Source: CAVVZJ01 sp963752755 (GTDB taxonomy: Bacteria; Planctomycetota; Planctomycetia; Isosphaerales; Isosphaeraceae). Taken from it: 64,000 nucleotides of DNA. The notes below the pieces were generated by a model. That model was given only the letters and a program-made list of their open reading frames with translations. It was not told where the DNA came from and ran no database searches. The translations under genes and the position numbers were made by a program. Every line of letters starts with the position of its first letter. Positions within the stretch are counted from its first letter, which is position 1. Below, piece after piece: positions 48,201 to 57,622 of the stretch. The stretch covers positions 186,001 to 250,000 of the forward strand of contig CAVVZJ010000004.1 of NCBI GenBank assembly GCA_963752755.1, given 5' to 3'.

Positions 48201-50968
48201 TAGGTGTAGTACGGGTAGAGCATGTCGGCGAGGAACTGGTAGGCGTCCTGGCACCACTTCTGGCGGGTCGGCTCGGTGGGGCTATTGGAGTAGGGCAAGG
48301 GGTAGTTGAGGTTGATCTTGTGGCCGCCGTGCATGAGCGTGGGCGTGATCGGGAAGCCGCTGATGGGTGGGGCGTAGGGCTTGGCGGCGTTGCGGGAGAC
48401 GTAGGTGTTCAGCTCCCACGACTCATCGCTGAAGAGGCGGCGGCGGACCGCCGAGCCGACCTTGTCGTTGGGGTTGAGGAAGGTATCGGGCAGGAGCCGG
48501 GCGAGGCGGTTGTCGAGCGAGGAGCTGTCGATGTCGCCCTGACGGTAGAGCCACTCCAGGTCCTTGGGCTCGAAGGGGGCATCGTTGTTGTTGGGCCGAT
48601 AGAGGTCGAGCTGCTCGGGGTCGTGCAGCACGAGGCTGCCGCCGGGGTACATGCCGCGGAAGACCTGGACGGGGAGACCGCTGCCGGGCAAGACCGGCGG
48701 GACGTAGTTGGCCGGGATGGTTGGGGTGGTCGAGTTGACGATACCATCGAAGGTCGGCAGGTTGATCGGCGTGGGCTGGTAGTTGCCGTTATTGCTGGTG
48801 AAGTTCACATCGTCCGGCCCGCGGGCCATCAGATCGAAATAGGTGCCGATCGGGTTGCGCTGGGATTCGAAGCCGTGGTAGAGGTTCAGGGTGTTGTGGG
48901 CGACGTCGCCATCGGGGAACGGGGTCGCGGGAGTGGGCACGGTATCGCCGGGGACGCCGGGCGGCCGGAAATACTGGAAGAAGCTGACTCGGCCGTACTG
49001 GTCGAAGCCGCCGCCGTGATCGGAGTAGGGGACATTGGCTCCGGACTGGAAGAGTGGCGGCTGGTCGAACTCGACGACGAGACCATTGCCGGTGGGGTCG
49101 ATCGGGGTGACGAACCGGCGGAAGCGCTCGGAGGGGAGCTGGACGCGGCCGATGGCATCGAAGAGGTCGCCGCTGACACGCGTGGTGGGGTCAACGCTCG
49201 GGTTTCCACGTTCGGGGATGAGCGGCGGGGTGGTGCTGGAATTCTGGGGGTAGAAATCGAGGGTATTGAAGTTGGAGTCGAGGCCGTCGAGCTTGCCGGT
49301 GGCGGCGCCGTTGGCGTAGGAGCGGCCGGCACGGGGGAAGACGGAGCCACCCTGGGCGGCGGCGATCAGCAGTTCGACCTCGCCATAGCGACCGACCTCA
49401 GGTCCGTTGGCGGCGTTGGGATTGCCCTGGAGGAGTACCTGGAGCATGGCGGCGCCGGTGATCTCGGCGGGGTTGCGGAGGGCGAAGCGGGGGTCGATCT
49501 CGGACGGGGAGTTGCCGAGGTGGGCGGCGTGGCCGGTGGCGGCGGTGCCGTCGAGGTTGCGCCGTTCGAGGTTGCCGGCGGTGTTCAGCGGCAGGCGGCC
49601 GTTGAGCGGCAGGACCAGGAACGAGAAGAGGGGCTTGTAAAGCTTGCCGGAGGCGTCGTGCTGGACGGGAAAGCCGAGATCGAGCCAGACGGAGTCGGTG
49701 ATGCCGTCGCCGTCGTTATCAACGTCGTAGGTAATCTTGCCGGTGAGGGGGTCGGGGATCAGGTCGGGGAACTCACCGGCGGCGGCGGCCGTGGGGTGAT
49801 CGGCGGCTCGGGGACGGAGGAACTTGCCGCGGCGGATGTTGTTGAGGACCTGGTAATTCGGCACGCTCGCCGGATAGTTCAGCCAGTCGTTGGACTGGGG
49901 ACTGGCGGCGTTGGTCGGGTCGTACCAGAGCAGCTCGGGCCGGTGGAACGACGGGATGACAACCTGGCCATCGGCGCTGATGAGGCCCATGAACAGATTT
50001 TCGAGGTCAGGTGCGTCGTAGTCCTCGTCGAGCTGCTGGAAGGGCAGGAGGTTGGGGTCGTTGTACTGGCCGGCCTGGACCGTGGCGGAGATCGGACCGT
50101 TGAAGAGGAAGTTGGGATAGCCGGGCAGGGTCGGGATGTAGTTCGCGGTTGTGGAGGGGGAGACGCTGGAGATCCCCGAGCCGTTGAAGCCGCGCTGGTA
50201 GCGGCCATCGATCTCGAAGAGCAGGGCGCCCGTGGTGCCGCTGGGGTAGGGGAAGGTGTTCGGAGGCAGCGGGTACTCGGGCATCAGCAGGCCGAGGGTC
50301 GGACCGTTGCCAGCCTGGATCTCGGTCGTCTTGACGGGCGAGAGCTGGAAGACGACGAAGCCGTTGCCGTTGATCGACTGGCCGACGATCTCGAAGGTGT
50401 GGGTGATCCGGCCGTAAGCGTCGTACTGGTTCTCGATGGTGAGGATCGGGGTGATCGGGGCATAGGTAGTGGCGTTGATGAGCCACTGCTGGAGGCGGAG
50501 CACGGTGCCGGTGTAGTTGGCCCCATAGAGCGATGGGGAACTGGCCGGTGCGATGTTGGTCGCGATGGTGTAGATGCTCCAGCCGGGGCGGGAGGTGTCG
50601 TCACGGGTGACGTTGGTAATCGACAACGGCAGGCCGGTACTGGGCAGGGAGGTGAGGTAGCCGTTGGTCGTGGCGTCGTTGCCGTACATGTCGCGCAGCA
50701 GGCTATGGCCGCGGATCGCCGACTTGGGGTTGTTCGTGTCGTTGATGAGCTGGGAGATGGCGAAGTCGAAGATGGCGTCGGTCTTGAGCGCGACCTGGCC
50801 GAGGGCGTAGCTGCGGGCTCCGAGCTGGGCCTGACCGCTGAAGGAGACGAACGTGACGCCGATCAGGGCCACGATGCTCAGCATGGCCAGGATCAGGATG
50901 AGCACCACGCCGCGGCGTCGGCTCGGTTCGAAGGGCGGGCCTGATCGCGTGTGATAGTCGGCGTACAT
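45215..50968 (-). CDS. giant GspK/PilX-like minor pseudopilin (1917 aa)
   Basis: An intact frame from ATG 50968 (GAGAGGAACC upstream): MYADYHTRSGPPFEPSRRRG then VVLILILAMLSIVALIGVTF. This is a basic stretch and a single N-terminal membrane helix without Glu+5, as in GspK/PilX minor pseudopilins. Later blocks recall the GspK helical domain: FLVLPLNGRLPLNTAGNLER and VKPGLMNINTIVDEEVFAGL (the 'N-x-NT' wording of GspK). A Ca-site-like loop DVDNDGDGITDSVW lies at about residue 420. GspK is normally about 330 residues, so this is nearly six times longer; most of the extra length is Asn/Pro/Thr-rich and unassigned (for example ANTNPPATDELNKPEINYNN). In the locus it sits after the GspJ-like gene, the same order as gspJ-gspK in classic systems. 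It probably caps the pseudopilus tip. Confidence 0.75.
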   Translation of the reverse strand: MYADYHTRSGPPFEPSRRRGVVLILILAMLSIVALIGVTFVSFSGQAQLGARSYALGQVALKTDAIFDFAISQLINDTNNPKSAIRGHSLLRDMYGNDATTNGYLTSLPSTGLPLSITNVTRDDTSRPGWSIYTIATNIAPASSPSLYGANYTGTVLRLQQWLINATTYAPITPILTIENQYDAYGRITHTFEIVGQSINGNGFVVFQLSPVKTTEIQAGNGPTLGLLMPEYPLPPNTFPYPSGTTGALLFEIDGRYQRGFNGSGISSVSPSTTANYIPTLPGYPNFLFNGPISATVQAGQYNDPNLLPFQQLDEDYDAPDLENLFMGLISADGQVVIPSFHRPELLWYDPTNAASPQSNDWLNYPASVPNYQVLNNIRRGKFLRPRAADHPTAAAAGEFPDLIPDPLTGKITYDVDNDGDGITDSVWLDLGFPVQHDASGKLYKPLFSFLVLPLNGRLPLNTAGNLERRNLDGTAATGHAAHLGNSPSEIDPRFALRNPAEITGAAMLQVLLQGNPNAANGPEVGRYGEVELLIAAAQGGSVFPRAGRSYANGAATGKLDGLDSNFNTLDFYPQNSSTTPPLIPERGNPSVDPTTRVSGDLFDAIGRVQLPSERFRRFVTPIDPTGNGLVVEFDQPPLFQSGANVPYSDHGGGFDQYGRVSFFQYFRPPGVPGDTVPTPATPFPDGDVAHNTLNLYHGFESQRNPIGTYFDLMARGPDDVNFTSNNGNYQPTPINLPTFDGIVNSTTPTIPANYVPPVLPGSGLPVQVFRGMYPGGSLVLHDPEQLDLYRPNNNDAPFEPKDLEWLYRQGDIDSSSLDNRLARLLPDTFLNPNDKVGSAVRRRLFSDESWELNTYVSRNAAKPYAPPISGFPITPTLMHGGHKINLNYPLPYSNSPTEPTRQKWCQDAYQFLADMLYPYYTYQVSGNPLVGKSRRIEPARGMDATYNEPIAAPPERLAELSQFVVNIIDFRDPDAAMTRFVNPELTLRPAETNGNDTNTNGVIDPAGVDIIYPETPLPLPAPLVQYGMEYPPIALNEVLGFQTIRKNNGNIIPQRRLFIELANLLTKNPDYTDTNNNKTIGTASDLDLNGWGFIITKDNPAATAGTAPETIYERPNILTGQLSASTVSTYFVPIGGTGVGTSATQGALTTAVWAMDANGPRDANNDTNTPPNNNYYVLANTNPPATDELNKPEINYNNATNQLDELVKQFPNYTVGSGNNDFYWLHLLRPANPLNPGSAKVVVDSIRFPYVENGVSVSNAGSSSESLNTGNEHYLYAVGRLQPYRGGHDVPTSDRFSPAFPYGYSEQVSTQDPKTGNNGQNPYTTRITLAGTGTTNVQQKKNNETNDTRILHTLGEQNRPNESPWDHLAFHDRDFTSVAELLMVPNCPPALFTKIFAEDINTTPQNAQTAYQQPLPNAASQPPGKLNGINNTHAFPYLSDAFFYTNFYDSTVSPAPFFGQRTVGWHRMLEYFEVPSPMFGAIGPAAQGQNADWYRRDVKPGLMNINTIVDEEVFAGLMADDRLNILNAYVDEAAAARPYTVGSTSAAWPSNDAVTGLPTTTGVFGVPRVVSSIYPTGIPSFTYPVSDLNLYPLGRGIPYATAYVSGLTNNSYSNYMKAAFSDFLKLRHGGSGLVFSPYATSQPIWTTPNTPAAAPFNGTQNLPDRPYRALSSNDIYDTLLRPARLYDISDRFDVDTNGNVIIHKPGRRPETLQIPTRRLFQIPDEMLTGNNPPNDAATFDGSPFANDATPFPAGGTYGIDHVNLYPYAAATPPGARPNFATPTPDQNGNSVFLGANTRTYTDNLGNPQTLNDRRRHPYFRTEWLQKLMNLTTVRSHQYAVWVTVGLFEVVREGNTQMVQVDPTLALDELGPEVGRAEGRNVRHRAFYIIDRTRATGFDPANPPDFRNMIIHQRRIE

Positions 50969-51037
50969 GGTTCCTCTCCAGTCTCTCGGGCCGCTCAACC
51001 CGCGCTGATCGGGGCGCCCGGGGGGGATGGGGTTCGA

Positions 51038-53068
51038 TCAGAGATGAGCGGAAAAGTCTTGCTTGATGGTCAACGATTTGACACGTTGATTCGAGGGGTC
51101 CGTCACCCGGATCTGGATCTGGATGCCCCGCAGCGGCACCGGGTAGGGCGCCGGGTAGGAGGGCACGATGGGTTGCAGACCGTTGTACGGGCCAAGAATC
51201 GGGTTCATCGGCACGGCGTTGGCCGAGGAGTAGGCGACCGACCAGCTATCCCAGACGCGACGGAGGCGGACAGTGTTGGGGTTGTTGTCGCCGAGGTTGG
51301 GCAAGGTGGCAGGGAACTGGGCGTCGGAGCGGCTGTCGGCGACGAGCGGCGGGATGCGGCCCTCATGGCCGAGGGTGATCAGGTCGAGCTGGCCGGTGGC
51401 GAGGAGCGTCGACGAGGCCGGGATGCTCGCCGCATAACCCAGATCGTAATAGCCCGCAGCGATGGGGGTGCCGGCCAGGGCGCTGTAGATGACGGCCTCG
51501 GGGTCGTAGGCCTTGACGTCGAAGCTGCGGACGTTGGAGAGCAGCAGGTCGTCCTCCCAGACCGATTCCTCAGGCATGTGGAAGAAGGCGGTGCCGAGAC
51601 TGTCGGTCGGGACCTCATTCTGAGGGGCGATGACCGGAGGGAGCCACCAGCGGCTGGAGCCGCCCGATCCGAGGTAGCGGAGGGCCGGGGTCTGTTCGTA
51701 GGGGGTGTCCGTGACGCCATTCGGCAGGCTCGGGAGATTGTTGGCGTAGTACGACAGCGCCGGCCGGATCGTTGATGCGCTTGACCGGGTCGAGCCAGAA
51801 GGGCGAGAGGGACTCGCGCCAGGTGGGGAATCCCCACCAGGTCGGCTGGACGGCGGGCGTGGCCAGAGCTATCGCCGATGAGCAGCGGAGCGTGGTTGTG
51901 GGTGCTGCCGGTGCCGGTCGGGTCCACCAGGTGGATGCGTCCGGCCGGCTGACGAGGCCGTGACGGCCGGCAGCGAGAACGAGTTGGGATAGGCGAACGG
52001 GAAGGCGAGCACGTCGAACGGCGTTGGAGCCGAACCGAGCACGAGGCTGATCGAACCGTAACTCACCGGCATGTTGACGAGGCTGGTGGTGTAGGGGTTG
52101 CCGGTCGGGCTGAAGGCGCCGGGGTAGAGCGTCGGGTAGAAGTCGGCGAATCCATCGCTGTTGAAGTCGTCGGGGACGCCGTCGGGGAAGAGGACCGGGG
52201 TGCCGTTGACGAGGCGGGCGTAGTCGTTGGCGAAGCGGGGGTTGAAGGCCCGGTTCTCGCGGTTGGACAGGTCGGTGAGGGTGTTGGTCTGGGGGATGTA
52301 GGAGAGGATCGGCTCGTTGCCCACGGTGGCGATGGCGGCGGGGTAGTTCGACGGCCGCGCCGAGATGTCGTTGAGGCCGAGCCAGCTCCCGATCGGATTT
52401 CCGGCCGGCGAGAGCTGGAAGGCCGGGGAGACGGTGGCGGTGAGCGGCTGGAAGAGGTTGGACTGGAAGCCCAGGCGGATGGGGCCGACGCCCGCGAGGG
52501 TGTTCGGATCGGCGGGGATGTTGCCGATGCCGAGCGAAGGCTGGCGTTCGGGGGCGATCAGGAGGACGCGGCGGTAGAGGTTGCCGTTGCGGAGGAAATA
52601 GATAATCTCGGCGTACTGGCTGGTGACGGTGATTGGCCGGAGCGTGGCGTTCGGCGATGGAGGTCGTCTGCTGGACCCAGATGCGGCCGACGAAGGGCTG
52701 GCCGTCGGGGGCCTGGGCGGTGAAGCGGAGGGTGTCGTCGGTGTCTTCGCCCTGGGCGTCGGCGAAGGAGTTCTCGGCGTACTCGAAGTAGCCGAGGCGG
52801 GACTCGCGGGCGTCGCGGGTGGGATCGACGCCCGCGGGGGTCATCGTGGCGGTGATCCCGCGGAGGTCCTGGCGGATGGTCGTATCGACCCGGCGCAGCT
52901 CCTGGTCGAGCGCCGCGTAGGCCCGATGCTCCGGATGGCGCCGGTGGCCGACTGGAAGACGGCGACGAGGATCGTCATCATCAGCACCAGCAGCGCCACG
53001 GCGACGAGCATCTCGACGAGCGTGACGCCGCGGCGGTGGAGGATCGGGCGGTCGGAGGCGGGTCGCAT
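51038..53068 (-). CDS. PilW/GspJ-like minor pseudopilin (frameshifted)
   Basis: ATG 53068 gives MRPASDRPILHRRGVTLVEM followed by LVAVALLVLMMTILVAVFQS, a prepilin leader with cleavage before V/T-L-V-E and Glu+5-like position. The rest is rebuilt over at least five shifts: LRRVDTTIRQDLRGITATMT, DARESRLGYFEYAENSFADA, TSQYAEIIYFLRNGNLYRRV, IGSWLGLNDISARPSNYPAA, VNMPVSYGSISLVLGSAPTP, and finally VWEDDLLLSNVRSFDVKAYD and IQIRVTDPSNQRVKSLTIKQ ending DFSAHL. The closing IQIxVTDPxxxxxR and the VRSFDVKAYD segment match GspJ/PilW-like proteins. Length about 676 residues, much longer than GspJ (~200). It lies between the GspI-like and GspK-like genes. Confidence 0.75.
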
Positions 53069-53164
53069 GGCCTTATCCCTCTGGGACGCGACGCCTGGCC
53101 ATTCGGCGCAGCGCCGGCGGGTGCGCGAGTCCGCAGTACGTTTGCGGTGGGCGACTGGTCGAGA

Positions 53165-54478
53165 TCAGCGGATGTAGAACTCCCTCGGAAACACATACAC
53201 GACATAGGGCGAGACCAGGGCCGCATTGACGTGCATGGGCTGGCCGGAGCCGTTGAGGAAGGTCTTGGCCCGGACGGGGGTGTTGATGTTGACGACCATC
53301 TGGCGGTAACTGGTCGGGTCTCCCTGGAACGGGGTCCCGGCGGTGGCGTCGGTCCGCTTGGTGATCCGGTACCAGTAGCAGCGCTGGGCGGGGTAGATCT
53401 GGCCGTTGAGGGGGTTGGCGTACGCCGGGCTGTTGAAGCGGGCGGTGTCCTCGGCGGCGTAGCGCTCGTAGGTGACGTCGGCGATCCAGCTGCCGACGCG
53501 GATGTCGGGGTCGGGCATGTTGGCCGGCCAGCGGAGGAGCACGGTGGTGCTGTTCAGGGCGTAGCCGCCGCCCTTGGGAGGCGGGCCGTAGCCCCAGACC
53601 GCCTCGACGACCGTCTCGCCCGGGACGCTGTACTGGGTCGTGCCGCTGATCGGCGCCGTGACCTGTTCGAGCAGGAAGGGGCGGTTGTGGAAGACGACGA
53701 TGTCCCCATCGAAGATGGTGTCATTGGTCACGTCGTACTGCTGGCCGGTGAAGATCCAGGTGTAGGAGAGGTCGGCCATGACTGCCGGGACCGGTGACTG
53801 GATCATCGAACTCATGTCGGGCACGACCGGGCTGCCGGTGCCGTCGAGCGGGCTGGCGGGTTCCGTCGGACTGGAAGACGATGTCGTCGGTGGAGGCGAA
53901 GATCTTCTCGACCTCGGGCAGTGAAGCCCCAGTTGGTGAGTCGCTGGAGCCCGTGGGCGCTGGGCATCGACGAGGAACCGCCGGGATTCGGGTCGTTGCG
54001 GAGCCAGCCGAGGCCGCAGGCGAAGCGGGTACTGGGAGGGAAGTCGGCGGTCAGCGGCGTGACGGTGCCGTTGGAGTTGACGGTATTGCTCGTACCACCA
54101 GAGCGGGTCATAGGCGATCGGCAAGCCCTTGCCGTAGGTGTGGTTGACCCCGCCGGTGGTGTTGGCGGCGTTCTGGGGTGTGGCGTGGTCGTAAACGAAC
54201 AGGTCGTAGGCGAGTGGGCCGCAGCTGGCGCCGTACCAGGATGCGGAGAAGAAGTTCTTCGTTCAGGAGGTTGCGGGTCTGCAGCTCGTCGAGGGCCGAC
54301 TGGATCAAGCGAGCGGAGCGGCTGGCGCGGTTGGCGTCGCGGATGCGGAGCAGGCCGAGGGGGAAGAGGGTCGCCAGCGAGAGCAGGCCAATCCCCATGA
54401 TCATGATCGAGATCAGGATCTCGGTCAGCGTGATGCCCGCCCGGGCGGGTCGCGGGTACGCGGGTACTGGTGCATCAT
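53165..54478 (-). CDS. PilV/GspI-like minor pseudopilin (frameshifted)
   Basis: The ATG at 54478 overlaps the TGA of the preceding gene (ATGA), which supports it as start; one shift in the first 20 codons is then needed to reach RAGITLTEILISIMIMGIGL, then LSLATLFPLGLLRIRDANRA. This is a prepilin-type N-terminus with Glu+5 and the GspI/PilV-type LxSLATLFPLG wording. SARLIQSALDELQTRNLLNE follows. Further shifts connect SWYGASCGPLAYDLFVYDHA, PIAYDPLWWYEQY and, from about 53790, MADLSYTWIFTGQQYDVTND, DGDIVVFHNRPFLLEQVTAP, RWPANMPDPDIRVGSWIADV and YPAQRCYWYRITKRTDA, ending VSPYVVYVFPREFYIR. About 437 residues, longer than classical GspI (~125). Confidence 0.72.
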
Positions 54479-55989
54479 GGCTGGTCTCCGGAGCCCTCCA
54501 GGGCGTCCTGGTAGGGGCGGTTGGTGTTAAAGACGTCGAAGTTCTCCGCCCTCGTGGTGACGAGCTGCCCCGATCTTGGTATTCAGCGAGACGATCCGGC
54601 GATCGGCCTTGAGCAACGGGGAGGCCGGTCGATGGCGGGTAGGTGCCGAGCAACTGCCGATGCTGTTGAACGTCTCGGCCGGCATCGGCAGCAGATAGCG
54701 CTCGGGGCAGGGGTTGTTGTGATTCGCGTTGGGCAAGGGCGGCAGCATCGGGAAGGCGGCGAACCGTGTTGCCCGAGGTGGCCGGGCCCCAGAGAGGGTT
54801 GTACACGTCTTCCACGTCCGCGATCCAGAAGTGGAAGTACGGTAACTCGGCGGGCGGCGCCGGGTTGGCGTTGGCGGACGACTGGATGACCTGGCCATTC
54901 GGCTTGATCAGGATATCGACGTAGCCCGTGTACGGATCGACCGGCAGCCGCGACCGCTCCGGCTGCGTGCGCGTTCCAGGTCGTCATGTCGATGACCGTT
55001 CCGGCCGGCAGCGTGACCTCGCGGGAGTCTTCGACGGGCACGGGCCGGCGGTAGATGGTGTAGCGAAGGCCGTGCGGTCGTCGGGAACGTTTCGAGGATG
55101 CCCTCTCCGGCTTCGTACTCGCTGAGCGTCAGATGTAGGTAGCCGGTGATGGCGTTGTAGAACATTTCCTGGGGGTCATCGATGCCGTTCTGGCCGTCGT
55201 CATCGATAGCCGTTGAAGCCGGGATCGATGATGCCGTCGCCGTCGTTGTCGATGCCGTCGAAGATCTCGTCGGTGAAGCCGTCGTTGTCGTCGTCCTTGC
55301 CGTTCAGGAGGATGAGGAACTCGGCGTTGCTGCTGCCGGGTCCGGTGGGGTAAGCTGGGGCAGACCGTTGTTGATATACCGTTGCGGGTTCCGAGGCGCC
55401 CGGGGTGTTCGGGTCCGACGGACTCATCGGGCCGACGATCGTGTAGGACCGGTTCGATCCCTCGAACTGGATCTTGTCGCCCTGGCGGATATTCCAGTAC
55501 CAGGAGGTTGGATTGGTCGGGCACCCAGACGTTTGGCACCGACGGTCGAGTGTGCTTGTACTCCTTGACCACCATCGTGTGAGTTGCGATCGTGTAGGGT
55601 GGTAGGAAGTAGACTGCCGGAATGTTCGGATATGTATCTCGACGGGGTCCATCGTGCGTGATGTGCGTCACCATGCCCTCGTTGTAGGTCGGTCCCTGCT
55701 GGATGGCGACCATCCGGCTGGAGGTGAGGACGAGGGGGCGGGCGGGGTCGTAGTCATCGGGGATCAGGCGGAGGCCGCGGGGCTCGCCGGCGCGGACGGC
55801 GGCGTCGCGGGCGCGGTTGATCTCGGAGTGGACGAGGTTGGCCGCCTCGCTGACCCGGCGCTCGTTGACGGCCGGGACGACGACCGGGATCATGGCCGCG
55901 GAGAGCAGCACGATGATCAGGGTCACGACCAGCAGTTCGACCAGGGTGAAGCCCCTCGGGGAGTCACAGGTCCGGCGTGCCGGCGTCAT
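54475..55989 (-). CDS. GspH/FimT-like pseudopilin with Ca-site-like repeats (frameshifted)
   Basis: ATG 55989, overlapping the stop of the previous gene, starts MTPARRTCDSPRGFTLVELL then VVTLIIVLLSAAMIPVVVPA, a clear prepilin leader with Glu+5. VNERRVSEAANLVHSEINRA and RDAAVRAGEPRGLRLIPDD form the GspH-like post-helix region. Shifts near 55480, 55205, 55100 and 54950 follow. They connect WNIRQGDKIQFEGSNRSYTI, FLILLNGKDDDNDGFTDEIF, DGIDNDGDGIIDPGFNGY (two Asp-rich DxDxDG loops), MFYNAITGYLHLTLSEYEAG, DPYTGYVDILIKPNGQVIQS and LPYFHFWIADVEDVYNPLWG. The end FDVFNTNRPYQDALEGSGDQ-P stops at TGA 54475-54477 inside the next gene's start. About 505 residues, longer than GspH (~170). Confidence 0.72.
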
Positions 55990-57537
55990 CGGATACCTCC
56001 CGACTGGTTCTGGAGCGCCTGGTTGTCGATGTTGTCCTCGGCGACCTCCGGCGAGATCGGCCGGGGCGTGCCGCGGCGGGGGGGTCGGAACAGTTCGCAC
56101 CAGGCGGCCCGAATTCTCGGCGGGTATTGATCGGCTGACTCGGACCGGATAGTTGTTCTGTAGATGCCCGGTCACCGATCGCGGCAGGCGATGCTGTCCG
56201 GGCGGGCCGCTGTTGCTCGCGATGAAGTTATCGTCGAGCATCAGGAATCCATGTTCGCCGTCCCGCCCGGGGAGACGACGAGGAACTTGCAGAAGTAGGA
56301 TCGTCTCGCATAGGCCCGCTGCGATCCCAGGATGTCGCCTGAGGCGATGATCCCGCTGACCCAGTTCGGGTCGGCCAGGCAGGTAAACGTCGGACTCGAA
56401 CAGGAGAACCTTCGAGCTGGGGGTGGAGGCGGCATGCCGGCGTTGGCTCCCCACCAGGACGGGAGCGACGAGCAGATTGTTCGGGTCGAGCGGGAACGAC
56501 TTGCGCGGCTCGATGGATCGTGAGGTACGAAGGTCGATCCCTTCTGGAGTTCCGGCGTATTGTGGAAGATCGGCCAGCGGTAGAACTGGAGCGGGTTGCC
56601 CCAGCCATCGACGAACTCGGGGAGGCCGTCGCCGTCGGTGTCCTGCACCTCGCGCTCGGTGAAGTCGTCGGCGTTGAAGACGCTGCCGAGCGGCCCCTGG
56701 CCCTCGATGAGGATCGCGTAGAGCGTCTCGGAGCGGGCGGTGACGTGCTTGTGGTTGTTCAGGAACGTGTTGAGGTTCGCGGCGGCCTCCGTGTCGCCGC
56801 CGGAGCTGGTGCCCTCGGCCGATCTCGTCGATGTAGTCCGTTGCCGTTGTCGTCCGCGGTGTTCAAGCCGAGGGGGTCCAGGCCGATCAGCTTGTTCAGG
56901 GCGGCGCGGGCGGTGTAGGAGGCGCCGAAGATCCCTTCGCCGTAAGGGATCGATGCCCGTTCCCGGCCCCGGCCCGGAGATTGGTGGCGGCATCGGTCCC
57001 GCGGCGACGTCGGCGGCTCGGGCGGGAAATAGGCCGGGCAGATCGAGGTGCCCGATCGGGCAGGACGTAGTGAAACGGCGTTCGGATGAGACGAGGGCCG
57101 GGGGCGAGGGGGCCATGTCCGTTAGATACGGCCGGGCCCGCGAAGTTGACCGGGTAATTCGGGTCGCTCTGGATGAAGAAGACATCGGGCAACTCTCGCT
57201 TGATGAGATCGATCCGGGCGATGACCTGGGCCCGCTCGTCGCTCGGCAGGCCCCAGGGCAGAGGGCGGCCGGGATGTTCGGGCCCGGTGGGGATCGCCGC
57301 CAGGTACTGATGCGCGCCGTTGGGCGTGACCTGCATCTGGAGCAGGGCGTCGAGCCGCTCGTTGAGCCCCATCTCCAGCTTGGTGATCAGTGACTGCGTG
57401 GCGCGGATCTTCGCCTGCTCGATGCCGGCGAACGAGACGGAGGCGATGAAGGCGACGATCAGGCCGATGATCAGCATGACGATCGCCAGCTCGATCAGCG
57501 TGAAGCCGTGGCGTCCGGCGGGTTGCCGGTTTCGCAT
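55986..57537 (-). CDS. GspG/PulG-like pseudopilin, second copy (frameshifted)
   Basis: Starts at ATG 57537 (GAGGGCGAGACC upstream): MRNRQPAGRHGFTLIELAIV then MLIIGLIVAFIASVSFAGIE, a perfect prepilin leader (G-FTLIE). ATQSLITKLEMGLNERLDAL follows. Shifts near 57070, 56935, 56820, 56480 and 56230 are needed. Recovered segments include GEGIFGASYTARAALNKLIG, NLNTFLNNHKHVTARSETLY, REVQDTDGDGLPEFVDGWGN (an Asp-rich loop then GWGNPLQF, the GspG-type 'D-x-WGNP' motif), KVLLFESDVYL and RSYFCKFLVVSPG. The end NIDNQALQNQSGGIR stops at TGA 55986-55988, overlapping the next ATG. Length about 517 residues against ~145 for GspG. The D-x-x-GNP motif argues for the major-pseudopilin branch. Confidence 0.72.
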
Positions 57538-57622
57538 TGGTCTCGCCCTCATCGCCGCCTCGATCGGTTCGCGTCAAGAAACTTACGACGCATATCAGCA
57601 ATGGTGATGACAGTGCCGCGGA

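Noticed and set aside
45683..50944. A 1753-codon open frame on the + strand
   Set aside because: Antisense to the GspK-like gene. Composition (Gly/Val/Asp/Glu repeats) is the mirror of Asn/Pro/Thr-rich coding sequence on the other strand; no motif is present.
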